This document shows positions 1 to 8,346 of a DNA stretch of 64,000 bases, one piece after another. Origin of the DNA: an uncultured Clostridia bacterium (GTDB lineage Bacteria; Bacillota; Clostridia; Oscillospirales; Ruminococcaceae); the NCBI GenBank assembly GCA_947589185.1, contig CANQCK010000003.1, forward strand, positions 87,191-151,190. The letters run 5' to 3'. The notes below the pieces were generated by a model. The model was not told the DNA's origin and did not search any database. It was given only the letters and a program-made list of their open reading frames with translations. Numbering within the stretch: the first letter of the stretch is position 1; every line of letters starts with the position of its first letter. A program made the translations under genes and the position numbers.

Positions 1-3000
1 GTACGTTTGCAGGGTCTGTGTATGCAACTTTAAGTCCGCTGATTGCTGACTCAACCTTAGGTATCTCAGCCTCGATCTCTGTGATAAGCGAATTGATTGT
101 GAGCTTCTCTGCTGCTGCAACTTCTGTTGTCAGTTTCTCGTAAGTTGCTGCAGTGTAATCAGTCTCAATAAGTGCGTTTGCTTCTGCAATTCTATCCTGA
201 AGCGTGTTAAACAAGTTTTCATCAGTTGCTTGTACTAAACCGTCAAGTGCTGCCTTTAATGATAATGCCGTACTGTCAATCGTTCTCTGCTTAATATCCA
301 TGTCAGAAAGCAGGTTCTCTGCTGCTGCCATTCTTCCCATTACGAGAGAATATGAAGCTGTTGTATAGTTCTTTGAAATTACAGCCTTAGCTTCATTGAT
401 AAGTGAAATAAGCTCGTCAAAATCAACTACTAATTCAACATTTTCCTTAACAGCTGCATCAACATTAGCTACCGCTAAATCATATGCTGACTTTGAATAT
501 GCGTATATATGTCCTGTAAAGCCCTTGAATGATTGACGTATATTAGTCATCGAACCCATAATATAAATGTTAAGTTCAGGGTCGACGCAGTTGTCAAATG
601 AATTGTTAATTATTTGATTAATGGCTGCAGGAATAACAATGTCTCCTTTTAGCTTTGTACAGCCTTGGAATGTACCGTTAAAGGAACGATTATTATTTCC
701 AGCTCCGAGATTTAGAGGTACATCTATATGTTCAAGTGACGTACAATTCTTGAATGCACGGTCAAATGCCTGCATTCCATTAGGAAGCTTAACAGATGTA
801 AGTGATGAACAATCAGTAAATGTACTATCTATAGAAGTTACTTTGCTTCCGAGTACTACAGATTCAAGACCCGTACATTTCTGGAAAGCATTGCTTCCAA
901 TTTTTGTACATGACTCAGGAAGTGTCATAGATGTAATAGCTGCGCAGTTACTAAATGCAGACTGTCCTATGCTCTCTAATCCCTCATGAAAACTTGATAT
1001 ATTCAGCTTTGTACAACCGCTGAATGCTGAATTTCCAATGCTCTTAACATACTGCTTACGGTTACCTGCTGCATGATTGTATGTAAATGTTTCAAGATTT
1101 GTACAACCATTGAATACCGAATTACCGATTTCAGTTACAACGTCTTCATTATTGTAAATGTTTATATCAACTGTCTCAAGAGTTGTTAATTTATTAAATG
1201 CTTCATCTTCGATTTTTGTTATAGTACCATAGTTACTGCCTTTAAGAGTTTTCAGGTGAGGAGTTATCTTGCTTGTGCCGTATCCGGTTATAGCAAATGC
1301 ATGCTTACGGATTATTTTTGTATAATCACTAATAGTATAAGTTTCATCCGGTTTTGCAAGCGGATAGTATACTAAAATATTAGTACCCGAAATTTGGCAA
1401 TATAATACTCCGTCTTTTGATTGATAGCTGGTAGATCCAGTACTTCCCGTGGTTTCTACGTTGATAGCTGTTAATTTTGCACAATCCTGGAATACAGCGT
1501 CGCCGAATTCATCAAGAAGTCTAGGAATTGTTATTGATTCCATTTCAACGCATCCTGAGAAAGCAGTATTTCCGATTTTATTAACTGCACCGAATGTAAC
1601 GTCTTTTAATTTAGAACATCCGCTGAATGCACCATTTCCAATAGTACCGCTAGGAATTTTAATGGATTCAAGGCTTGTGCAGCTAGCAAACGCTGATGAA
1701 CCGATAGACTCTAAGTCTTTAGGTAATTGAACTAACATAAGACTTGAGCATCCGTTGAATGCACCGTCGCCGATAGTCTTAACCTTTGAAGGAATAGATA
1801 CAGCCTTAAGACCTGTACAGCTTGAAAATGCATAAGAGTCAATTGTTTCTATAGTATCAGCCAATGTAATGCTGTTAAGTGATGAACATCCGCTAAATGC
1901 TGAAGAGCCTACTTTTGTTATTCCGTTTTCAAATGTCAGGTCAGTAAGTTGTTTACATCCATAGAACATACTGTTTCCTACCTCACCAAGATGACCCGGA
2001 ACAGTAAGTGATGTAATACCTAAATTTGAAAAAGCATAAGTTCCGATAGTTTTTACTGTTTCAGGAATTGTAAGTTCAGTAATACCTGTACAATTATAGA
2101 AAGCATAACTTCCGATAGACTCAACTGATGCCGGAATTTTCATTGATTTGATTGAAGAACAACCATTGAATGCATAATCCGGAATGCTTGTTAAAGCACT
2201 TGAAAGAGTTAGACTAGTAGCTGCTGAACAGCCATAGAAAGCTCTCTGTCCTAATGTTGTTACTGTATTAGGGATTGTAATGCTTGTCATTTTACAGCTC
2301 TGGAATGCGTAATCGCCGATTGTTGTCAAATTGCTGCCGTCTGCAAATGAAAGCGATGTAAGACCAGCAGTTGAAAAAGCATAATTTCCAATTGATGTTA
2401 CTCCGGTAGGTATCGAAACAGTTTTAAGTGCCGAGCATTTCTGGAATGCATAAGCACCGATTGATTTAACTGAGCTTGGTATTTTAATAGTTGCCAAAAC
2501 TGTACAAGAATCAAACGCATAATCAGGAATATCTGTCAGCTTGCTTGGTGCTTCAAAAGTAACAGTTGCAAGCTTGCTGCAGCTTTGGAATGCGTTTGCT
2601 CCCATTGTTGTTACATTTGCAGGGATTTCGATAGATTCAAACTTACAGTTATAGAAAGCTTTTTCGCCGATTTCCGTTAAAGTTTTCGGCAATGTGATTT
2701 GAGTAAATCCTGTATTAGTACAACCATTGAATGCCTGATTTCCGATAGATGTCAAAGCAGAACCCTCAGCGAATTCAACGCTTGTAAGACCTGTACAGCC
2801 TGAGAATGCCGAAGCACCTATTGTCTTAATTATTGCCGGTATGCTGAATGTAGCCAGCTTTGTACAACCCATAAACATTTTATCGCTAATGCTTTCAACC
2901 TTGCTTGGGATTGTAAATCCTGTAAGTTTATTACAACCTTGGAAAGCTCCTGCTCCGATAGATGTTACGCTATCAGGGAGAACAATTGAAGTAAATTTTG

Positions 3001-3616
3001 CATTGTTGTTGTTATAGAAACATTCTTCACCGATACTTGTCAATTGGCTTTCTGGTTCAAAAGTAATAGTCTCTGTAGTAGAAGTACCGCTTTTCACATA
3101 GAAAGCTTGGTCTCCGATAGTTTTTACAGATGCCGGAATAACAAAGTTCTTTACTTTGTTATTATAGAATACCGAATTACCGATAGTTTCCAACTTACTT
3201 GGCAAAGTATAAGTAAGAGCGGTATTGTTACATCCATAAAAAGCACTGTCACCAATAGAAGTAACTGATTCAGGTATAGTTATAGACTTCATAGCAGTTA
3301 TGCCATTAAATGCATTAGCACCTATATGAGTAATACCATCTTCAATAGTTACCGTATTGATGTTATTCTTATCGCCGAGCCAAACGGCACCTGTAGCACC
3401 TGAAGCACCTTCATAGTCGGTCATAATACCTTCGCTGTCTTCAGAACTCTTATAAATTCTAAGAGTTTTGGCAGTGGTGTCAAGTTCATACCTAACGCCG
3501 TTGCCGGCACGTCCGGTTTTAACAGCAGCGGACGCTGTGATTGTCATTGCGCCGCACAATGCAGAAACAAGCATTGCAGCAGAAGCTAACAACGACAAAA
3601 TTCTTTTGAATTTCAT
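1..3616 (-). CDS. Giant secreted BspA-like leucine-rich-repeat protein with FIVAR repeats (partial, C-terminus off the window)
   Basis: The frame stays open from the ATG at 3616 to base 2, giving at least 1205 codons with no stop in the window. Residues 1 to about 30 form a signal peptide (MKFKRILSLLASA start, ASA cleavage). From about residue 75 to 1000 there are roughly 35 units of the BspA/LRR_5 type, with recurring motifs such as IPxSVxxIGxxAFxxC. From about residue 1060 come FIVAR-like helical repeats (ISLINEAKAV, then a second NYTTASY/DYTAATYEKL pair). This is a surface or secreted protein probably used in adhesion or glycan and protein binding; the ligand is unknown. The ribosome site is AGGAGG before the ATG. 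It is divergent from the XRE gene at 3883, with a strong promoter between two palindromes. Confidence 0.93.
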   Translation of the reverse strand, partial: MKFKRILSLLASAAMLVSALCGAMTITASAAVKTGRAGNGVRYELDTTAKTLRIYKSSEDSEGIMTDYEGASGATGAVWLGDKNNINTVTIEDGITHIGANAFNGITAMKSITIPESVTSIGDSAFYGCNNTALTYTLPSKLETIGNSVFYNNKVKNFVIPASVKTIGDQAFYVKSGTSTTETITFEPESQLTSIGEECFYNNNNAKFTSIVLPDSVTSIGAGAFQGCNKLTGFTIPSKVESISDKMFMGCTKLATFSIPAIIKTIGASAFSGCTGLTSVEFAEGSALTSIGNQAFNGCTNTGFTQITLPKTLTEIGEKAFYNCKFESIEIPANVTTMGANAFQSCSKLATVTFEAPSKLTDIPDYAFDSCTVLATIKIPSSVKSIGAYAFQKCSALKTVSIPTGVTSIGNYAFSTAGLTSLSFADGSNLTTIGDYAFQSCKMTSITIPNTVTTLGQRAFYGCSAATSLTLSSALTSIPDYAFNGCSSIKSMKIPASVESIGSYAFYNCTGITELTIPETVKTIGTYAFSNLGITSLTVPGHLGEVGNSMFYGCKQLTDLTFENGITKVGSSAFSGCSSLNSITLADTIETIDSYAFSSCTGLKAVSIPSKVKTIGDGAFNGCSSLMLVQLPKDLESIGSSAFASCTSLESIKIPSGTIGNGAFSGCSKLKDVTFGAVNKIGNTAFSGCVEMESITIPRLLDEFGDAVFQDCAKLTAINVETTGSTGSTSYQSKDGVLYCQISGTNILVYYPLAKPDETYTISDYTKIIRKHAFAITGYGTSKITPHLKTLKGSNYGTITKIEDEAFNKLTTLETVDINIYNNEDVVTEIGNSVFNGCTNLETFTYNHAAGNRKQYVKSIGNSAFSGCTKLNISSFHEGLESIGQSAFSNCAAITSMTLPESCTKIGSNAFQKCTGLESVVLGSKVTSIDSTFTDCSSLTSVKLPNGMQAFDRAFKNCTSLEHIDVPLNLGAGNNNRSFNGTFQGCTKLKGDIVIPAAINQIINNSFDNCVDPELNIYIMGSMTNIRQSFKGFTGHIYAYSKSAYDLAVANVDAAVKENVELVVDFDELISLINEAKAVISKNYTTASYSLVMGRMAAAENLLSDMDIKQRTIDSTALSLKAALDGLVQATDENLFNTLQDRIAEANALIETDYTAATYEKLTTEVAAAEKLTINSLITEIEAEIPKVESAISGLKVAYTDPANV

Positions 3617-3768
3617 TTTCTTCTTTCCTCCTAAATATTATTTAACTCCTAAATATAAATGACTATGACCTTGTTATCACCTTCCCTATTTCCAACACAA
3701 CTATATATGTTGTTCTACTAAAAACAAACCACCTTCTTCTAAATATCCGCAATGATCTTTTTGTGGTT

Positions 3769-3788
3769 TTAGTACTAAAAAGTACTAA
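3769..3788. promoter_or_regulatory. Palindrome O1, candidate operator
   Basis: TTAGTACT, four A, AGTACTAA: a perfect 8-bp inverted repeat. It lies just downstream of the -10 of the LRR-protein promoter, over the likely transcription start, where a bound repressor would block initiation. The neighbouring XRE protein is the obvious candidate ligand (inference). Confidence 0.6.
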
Positions 3789-3795
3789 CATAGTC

Positions 3796-3824
3796 ATTAT
3801 ACACACAAAAAGTAATAAAGTCAA
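3796..3824 (-). promoter_or_regulatory. Sigma-A promoter of the LRR surface protein
   Basis: On the minus strand TTGACT (3824-3819), a 17-bp spacer, then TATAAT (3801-3796). It is near consensus and points at the gene starting at 3616, implying a leader of roughly 170 nt. Confidence 0.75.
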
Positions 3825-3842
3825 TAGTACAAATCGGTACTA
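3825..3842. promoter_or_regulatory. Palindrome O2, candidate operator
   Basis: TAGTAC, six bases, GTACTA. It abuts the upstream edge of the -35 box and shares the TAGTAC/GTACTA half-sites with O1, so the two sites bracket the promoter. Confidence 0.55.
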
Positions 3843-3882
3843 AAACAAATTTCGTCAAATTGTACAAAAAAGGAGCAAAAAT

Positions 3883-4098
3883 ATGTATTTTCAACGGTTA
3901 AGAGACCTAAGAGAAGACAAAGACATAAATCAGACAGAAGTTGCAAAGATGTTATTCACAAGTCAGACTGTATACTCGAGATACGAAAGGGGTGCTTTAA
4001 CAATTCCTGTCGAGCATTTACTTATACTTGCAGATTTCTACGAAGTATCGACCGATTACATTTTAGGCAGAACGAACAAACGTGAGATGAATGTCTAA
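3883..4098 (+). CDS. Small XRE-family helix-turn-helix regulator
   Basis: A 71-residue protein that is almost entirely one HTH_3/XRE domain: LRDLREDKDINQTEVAKML, then the recognition region TSQTVYSRYERG, and a final YEVSTDYILGRTN typical of Cro/CI-like repressors. There is no sensor or dimerisation extension. An AAGGAG site precedes the ATG. It is transcribed away from the giant LRR gene, and two matching palindromes flank that gene's promoter, so it is likely a local repressor that also controls itself. Binding is inferred from position only. Confidence 0.85.
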   Translation: MYFQRLRDLREDKDINQTEVAKMLFTSQTVYSRYERGALTIPVEHLLILADFYEVSTDYILGRTNKREMNV

Positions 4099-4190
4099 CT
4101 GACACACAGCACATTAAATCACACACAGACTGGTTTCGTCAAAATAACCAAAAAAGCAATTTTTCCGAATATGATTCAGAACGTAAAAAA

Positions 4191-4226
4191 GCCTTTGATT
4201 TGCAGCTTACGAATACAAATCAAGGC
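4191..4226 (-). terminator. Intrinsic terminator (minus strand)
   Basis: GCCTTTGATTTG pairs with CAAATCAAGGC; on the minus strand the stem is followed by TTTTTTACG. It lies downstream of the carboxypeptidase terminator and may be a back-up for it. Confidence 0.55.
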
Positions 4227-4270
4227 ATAACGGTACAAAGACAAAGCAAGTTAAATTAAAAACAAAAAAA

Positions 4271-4299
4271 TCCTCCCCGCCAATAGCGAAGAGGACGCA
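4271..4299 (-). repeat. Direct repeat flanking element E1, distal copy: terminator hairpin with its U-tract
   Basis: These 29 bp are identical to 4669-4697. On the minus strand they form a 9-bp hairpin (CCTCTTCGC / GCGGGGAGG, loop TATTG) followed by ATTTTTTTG, a complete intrinsic terminator. This is the copy that kept the U-tract. Confidence 0.85.
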
Positions 4300-4668
4300 A
4301 CCTGTCAAAAAAGGTTTAATAGGCTAAAAGTTTTCGGTCAAGCCGACGAGCCGTCGGTGGCTCTGCTGCCTTTGGAAAGTATTAACAATGTGCAATATTG
4401 AGTAACGGCAGTTCGAATTATTTGCAAAAAACAAACGTGAGATACAGTGTGTTTACATTTAACAAAGTTAAAACACGAACTGGATCCAACGTCGTCGTTG
4501 GGCGGGTCAAGGGCGGAGCCCTGTCGCTGACGAGACGTCAGCGAAATGCTTTACGGAGTGCGCTACGAAAGAGGTGAATTTTAAAATAGTCCAGTGGACT
4601 ATTTTAAAAGAGGGGAAGCCCTGCAAGAGAGGGCTTCCCCTAAAAACAAATTTTGTCTACACCCAAAG
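4300..4668 (-). mobile_element. Structured dispersed element, copy E1
   Basis: A 369-bp non-coding element between two identical 29-bp copies of the carboxypeptidase terminator hairpin. Read on the minus strand it shows GGGTGTAGAC near the left end, hairpin H1 (GGGGAAGCCCT / AGGGCTTCCCC, 4612-4640), hairpin H2 (15-bp arms, 4579-4609), hairpin H3 (CGCTGACG / CGTCAGCG), a conserved block around ACAGGGCTCCGCCCTTGACC (4504-4527), a copy-specific middle, hairpin H5 (CCGACG / CGTCGG) and the conserved end CTTGACCGAAAACTTTTAG (4326-4344). No open frame of note. The same blocks in the same order occur at 26746-27002 and, in part, from 63909. Confidence 0.75.
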
Positions 4669-4697
4669 TCCTCCCCGCCAATAGCGAAGAGGACGCA
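4669..4697 (-). repeat. Direct repeat flanking element E1, gene-proximal copy: terminator hairpin without U-tract
   Basis: The second identical 29-bp copy, 17 bp after the carboxypeptidase stop. The hairpin is intact, but E1 sequence, not a T-run, follows it. The pattern looks like a target duplication that split hairpin from U-tract. Confidence 0.85.
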
Positions 4698-4713
4698 GAT
4701 TGTTATATTTTTA

Positions 4714-5874
4714 TTACTCTTCAGGAGTAACAGTAGTTGTAGACGCAGTAATAACTGTTTCTGAATCATCTGAAGAAGTAGCCTGAGTCGGCTGAGTACT
4801 GTTATTGACAGCAGCCTCTGTCAGAGACGATGTTGAAGCAGAGGTAGATGTCTGAGCGGCAATCGCCTCCGCATCTTCTCCCAGATTTACGGTTATAACA
4901 AAGCCATCGACGTTATTTCCCGAAATCTCATAGCTATACTGTTCGCCGTTTTCGTTGAGCGGGATCTGAACCTTTGTTTCCTTATCCAACTTGACGTAAT
5001 AAATTCCGTACTTAATATTATCAGAAGCGGTAAAGATAAGAGGTTTTTCATATGAATAACTTTTAAGAAAATCAATATATTCCTCAAGGCACAGTGATTT
5101 TGCAACCATAATTTCGGCATGAGGCACACCGACATATCTCAGATGCCAAGGCTCGGCTTCTATATTGGTTATCGACTCTTTTTCCTTAGTATAACGAGTG
5201 ATTATGCCATACTTAGCGGCATTATCGGTAATCCACTGAAACTCGCCCGTACCATTGTATTTAGGATAGCCGTCGGTATTGACACCTAAATCTATAGCCA
5301 ATCCCGTATGGCTTTCAGAAAAGCCTTCTTTATTATACTTTAAAGATCCAGAGCCTGTAGACTCGGTATCAGCGTCATAAAGCTCTTTCTGTTCTTTGAC
5401 TGTTCTGTAACCGCTTGTCAGCATAACAGTATTATTCTTAGTTTTTTTATAGAAATCGATAAGCAAATTACTTAATGCAACTGCAAAGTTCTGAGAAACA
5501 GAAACTGACGAGTCAGTAAGAGCGAAACGCATATTACCGTTTTTATTTACGCTGTAATCATACATTGATTTAAGATTTTCAGGTTTCTGATCCTTAAAGG
5601 CATATTCGTGATCTTTGTTAACCAAAATCAGATTTCCCGAATAAAGCATACTGTTGTCAATGGCAACAAACTGCGAATTTTCAGAAATAGCATCCTTTAA
5701 CTTATCATTTTCAGGTCTTTTATTAGCTGCAACGGTAGAAACAACTTTACCGTTATTTTTATCCGAACTGCCATTAGAGCATGATGACGCTATTATCAAA
5801 ATAAACAATAATACTATAGCTAACAGTACTGCAACATTTTTATATTTCAAGTTACGCCAAATATTCTGTGACAT
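4714..5874 (-). CDS. VanY/DacB-like D-alanyl-D-alanine carboxypeptidase (peptidase M15)
   Basis: 386 residues. An N-terminal hydrophobic segment (about 13-30) ends in ASSC, which may be an atypical lipobox or simply a membrane anchor. The M15B zinc site is visible: SHTGLAIDLG near residue 190 supplies the first His and Asp, and EPWHLRYVG near 240 the catalytic Glu and last His. The enzyme should trim the terminal D-Ala of peptidoglycan stem peptides outside the membrane. The C-terminal 60 residues are a Ser/Thr/Ala-rich tail. A GGAGGG site precedes the ATG. It appears monocistronic; its terminator has been split by element E1. Confidence 0.9.
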   Translation of the reverse strand: MSQNIWRNLKYKNVAVLLAIVLLFILIIASSCSNGSSDKNNGKVVSTVAANKRPENDKLKDAISENSQFVAIDNSMLYSGNLILVNKDHEYAFKDQKPENLKSMYDYSVNKNGNMRFALTDSSVSVSQNFAVALSNLLIDFYKKTKNNTVMLTSGYRTVKEQKELYDADTESTGSGSLKYNKEGFSESHTGLAIDLGVNTDGYPKYNGTGEFQWITDNAAKYGIITRYTKEKESITNIEAEPWHLRYVGVPHAEIMVAKSLCLEEYIDFLKSYSYEKPLIFTASDNIKYGIYYVKLDKETKVQIPLNENGEQYSYEISGNNVDGFVITVNLGEDAEAIAAQTSTSASTSSLTEAAVNNSTQPTQATSSDDSETVITASTTTVTPEE

Positions 5875-6014
5875 AATTCCCCTCCATTTAACTTTATTTA
5901 TGTATCATTATTGATTATATCACAACAAATTAATTTTTTAAAGTCTTTACGGCAATTTAAGGCTTTTTATACAAATACTTATATTTTATTTTGTGAGAAT
6001 TGTACAAATGAAAA

Positions 6015-6038
6015 CCCGATATGATATTTCATACCGGG
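6015..6038 (-). terminator. Terminator of the spore-protein gene
   Basis: CCCGGTATG pairs with CATATCGGG on the minus strand, followed by TTTTC, 37 nt after the stop. Confidence 0.7.
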
Positions 6039-6074
6039 CTTTTAATTATTCAGTCATTATACAATTAATTATAC

Positions 6075-6257
6075 TTATTGTGCTGTTTTGTATGCGTCGA
6101 TCATCTTTTTTACCATCTGGCCTCCTATTGAACCAGCCTGACGAGATGTTAAGTCTCCATTGTAACCCTGCTTAAGGTTTACACCAACTTCGTTTGCAGC
6201 TTCCATCTTGAACTTTTCAAGATTCTGTCTGCCCTGCTCTGTAGTAATACCCTTCAT
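6075..6257 (-). CDS. Alpha/beta-type small acid-soluble spore protein
   Basis: 60 residues covering the whole SASP family domain: the N-terminal FKMEAANEVGVNLKQGYNGD, including the germination-protease cleavage region after the FKxExANE core, then LTSRQAGSIGGQMVKKMI. These proteins coat DNA in the dormant spore and give UV and heat resistance. AAGGAGTG precedes the ATG. The gene stands alone with its own terminator and should be expressed in the forespore under sigma-G; I could not identify a convincing sigma-G promoter. It is the clearest sign that the organism forms endospores. Confidence 0.96.
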   Translation of the reverse strand: MKGITTEQGRQNLEKFKMEAANEVGVNLKQGYNGDLTSRQAGSIGGQMVKKMIDAYKTAQ

Positions 6258-6430
6258 TTCATTTCACTCCTTTTCGTAAATTTGAGTTTGCCTTATTATT
6301 ATTACTCTCTTTTTCATCAATATAAGAGGTAATTTTTTATAAAGCAACAAATAAATTGAAAGAATGAAATTATTATAATTCATTTTATTTTATTAAAAAA
6401 ATTTATACAAAGCAGTCATTGAAATAATTA

Positions 6431-7597
6431 TCAGGCAGATTTAGAATTTCCTGCATACTGCTTTAACAATGAGCAATAAATGCTTTCCATTTGCTCTGCA
6501 AAGGTTTCAACTGAAAATTTTTGTTTTGCAATTTCCGCTGCATTTTCCTGCATACTTGAAATATCCTCAGTAAGAAGGCGTTTCAAATATTCTGAAAACT
6601 CGCTTTCGCTTGAATAAGAATATCCGTTAATCCCGTTTGTAAGAACGTTATCAAGACATTTGTCCTTCTTGCAAAGCAGTACAAGCCCGTTTGCAAGAGC
6701 CTCGATATATGTAAGTCCCTGCGTTTCGCTCTGCGACGCACTGACAAAAATATCACCTGCACAGTAATAGTTTTTCATTTCTCTGTAATCTACCATACCT
6801 GTCATAATTGTCATATCCTGCAAACCGCACTCTTCAATTTTTCTTTTTGTCTCTTCTCTGTAGGGTCCGTCGCCGACAATGAGAAAAACAACATTCTCCG
6901 GCTTGTTTCTGCCCAGATAATCTATTAATTCATCTATATTTTTCTCCTCTGCAATACGTCCCGAATATAGTATGACCTTTTTACCTTCTTCAATACCGAT
7001 ACTTCGTCTGAACGCATCACGTTCAGCGTTGTTTTTGTCTGAAACTATCGTATCAAAATCCACACCCGACGGAACGACCTCAACAGGAATTCTGCACTTG
7101 TAATTATTCAGTATATTTTCTACCTTTTCGGTAGGAGCGATCATACAATCAACATGCCTTGATATGTACCTTGTAAAAAGCCTTACCGCTCTGCGTCCAA
7201 GCCTTATGCTCGGCGAGAAATAATGAGTGTAATCTTCATAAATAGTGTGATAGGTGTGAACTATCGGTGCTCCTGTAATATCTGAAATTTTCCTTGCGAG
7301 GGAAAAGGTGCTGAACTCGCATTGTGAATGAATAATATCAGGCTTCCACTTAATGATATTCTGGATCAATCTGCTTTTCAGCGGAATTTTAACTCTTGCA
7401 CAAGGATATATTTTTTCAGCATTTACCGAACCTATATAAGTTGTATTTCCATTAATATAAGAAAAACGTGTTTCTGAAAGAGTGAGAATTTTTACATCAT
7501 GACCGAGCTGTCTCAGACCGTTCTCAAGGTTTCTTACTGATGTCACAACGCCGTTCACCGCAGACTTGTACCAGTCTGTAGTAATAAGAATTTTCAA
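6431..7597 (-). CDS. GT4-family glycosyltransferase, likely diacylglycerol glucosyltransferase type
   Basis: 388 residues with a GT-B fold. The N-terminus (MKILITTDWYKSAVNGVVTS) matches the start of alpha-monoglucosyldiacylglycerol synthases and relatives. The donor-binding half carries SGRIAEEKN and the EX7E-type motif SETQGLTYIEALANG. The probable role is transfer of a sugar from a UDP-sugar to a membrane lipid as an anchor glycolipid, but other GT4 acceptors cannot be excluded. The start is TTG (7597), chosen because GGGAGATGA lies at the right distance. It is monocistronic with no recognisable partner gene. Confidence 0.8.
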   Translation of the reverse strand: MKILITTDWYKSAVNGVVTSVRNLENGLRQLGHDVKILTLSETRFSYINGNTTYIGSVNAEKIYPCARVKIPLKSRLIQNIIKWKPDIIHSQCEFSTFSLARKISDITGAPIVHTYHTIYEDYTHYFSPSIRLGRRAVRLFTRYISRHVDCMIAPTEKVENILNNYKCRIPVEVVPSGVDFDTIVSDKNNAERDAFRRSIGIEEGKKVILYSGRIAEEKNIDELIDYLGRNKPENVVFLIVGDGPYREETKRKIEECGLQDMTIMTGMVDYREMKNYYCAGDIFVSASQSETQGLTYIEALANGLVLLCKKDKCLDNVLTNGINGYSYSSESEFSEYLKRLLTEDISSMQENAAEIAKQKFSVETFAEQMESIYCSLLKQYAGNSKSA

Positions 7598-8090
7598 TTG
7601 ATCATCTCCCTCATAACCCCAACTGCTTTTATTTTATATCATTCCCAAAATATTTTCAACCGTATTCAATATAAAATTATATAATATTTTAGCATAACTG
7701 TAAATCTCATAAATGTATTATCAGTTTTTTCACAAAATTATTATTTTCATTATTATAATTATAACATAAATAATAAAATAAATCTACACTAAATTTTCAC
7801 AAAATAAAAAGCCTGCACCGAATAAATTCAAATGCAAGCTTTTTCAAACATTTATTACTTAACAATTATATTGTATTACATATATTGTAAAAAGTCAATT
7901 CAAATCTTAAAAAGTTTATAATTTAGACAAAAATTATTTAAAATATAACTGATTTTGATAATATAAGCCGAATTTTTATATACAAAAGAATAAAAATATA
8001 TTTTAACACTTTTAATTCAATTGAATATAATAACTTTTATAAGTACCCTTGATTTAGAAATATGTTTGCGATTTTGCACACAATACACAA
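7598..8090. other. AT-rich intergenic region without a gene
   Basis: About 490 bp of very AT-rich DNA between the divergent glycosyltransferase and the small gene at 8103. The only structure I see is a hairpin at 7807-7843 (AAAAGC.TGCA / TGCA.GCTTTT) with T-runs on both sides; it does not clearly belong to a gene. Confidence 0.5.
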
Positions 8091-8102
8091 GAGGTGATTC
8101 AA

Positions 8103-8315
8103 TTGTATTACAATAACCTTCAGGATTTAATTTACAATAGTTCCAGCAGCCGAAAATATTTTCTTTCACTGCCTGTATCTATGCAGCTTTCACTGCATGA
8201 ACACAATGACTATATCCACACGTCTGCGGGCTTACACACACTCGCCGATACTATTGAAAAATACAACCATTCAATTGAAAACAGCAAGACTTTTTATTTC
8301 AGCGTTAAGAATTAA
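8103..8315 (+). CDS. Small conserved-looking protein, function unknown
   Basis: 70 residues if the TTG at 8103 is the start; this is preferred over the GTG at 8094 because GAGGTGA (8091-8097) is then an ideal ribosome site. The protein is soluble and rich in Tyr, Ser and His, with the notable core YFLSLPVSMQLSLHEHNDYI, then HTSAGLHTLADTIEKYN. I recall small clostridial proteins with this look but cannot name a family or function. It ends before a strong bidirectional terminator. Confidence 0.65.
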   Translation: MYYNNLQDLIYNSSSSRKYFLSLPVSMQLSLHEHNDYIHTSAGLHTLADTIEKYNHSIENSKTFYFSVKN

Positions 8316-8346
8316 ACCTGTCATTCAATAAAAAACTATCTGCAAG

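Noticed and set aside
621..3268. Plus-strand frames of 60-120 codons across the left edge
   Set aside because: They lie antisense to the giant LRR gene. Its repeat codons create open frames on the other strand; none has a ribosome site or family resemblance.
1..3616. Regular spacing of similar units resembling a repeat array or CRISPR
   Set aside because: The units are about 69 bp, diverged and in frame; they are LRR_5 protein repeats. No CRISPR array is seen in the window.
4300..4668. Group IIC intron or insertion sequence as explanation of E1
   Set aside because: No reverse transcriptase or transposase frame, no domain V-like hairpin I can identify, and no terminal inverted repeats; a 29-bp hairpin duplication also does not fit.
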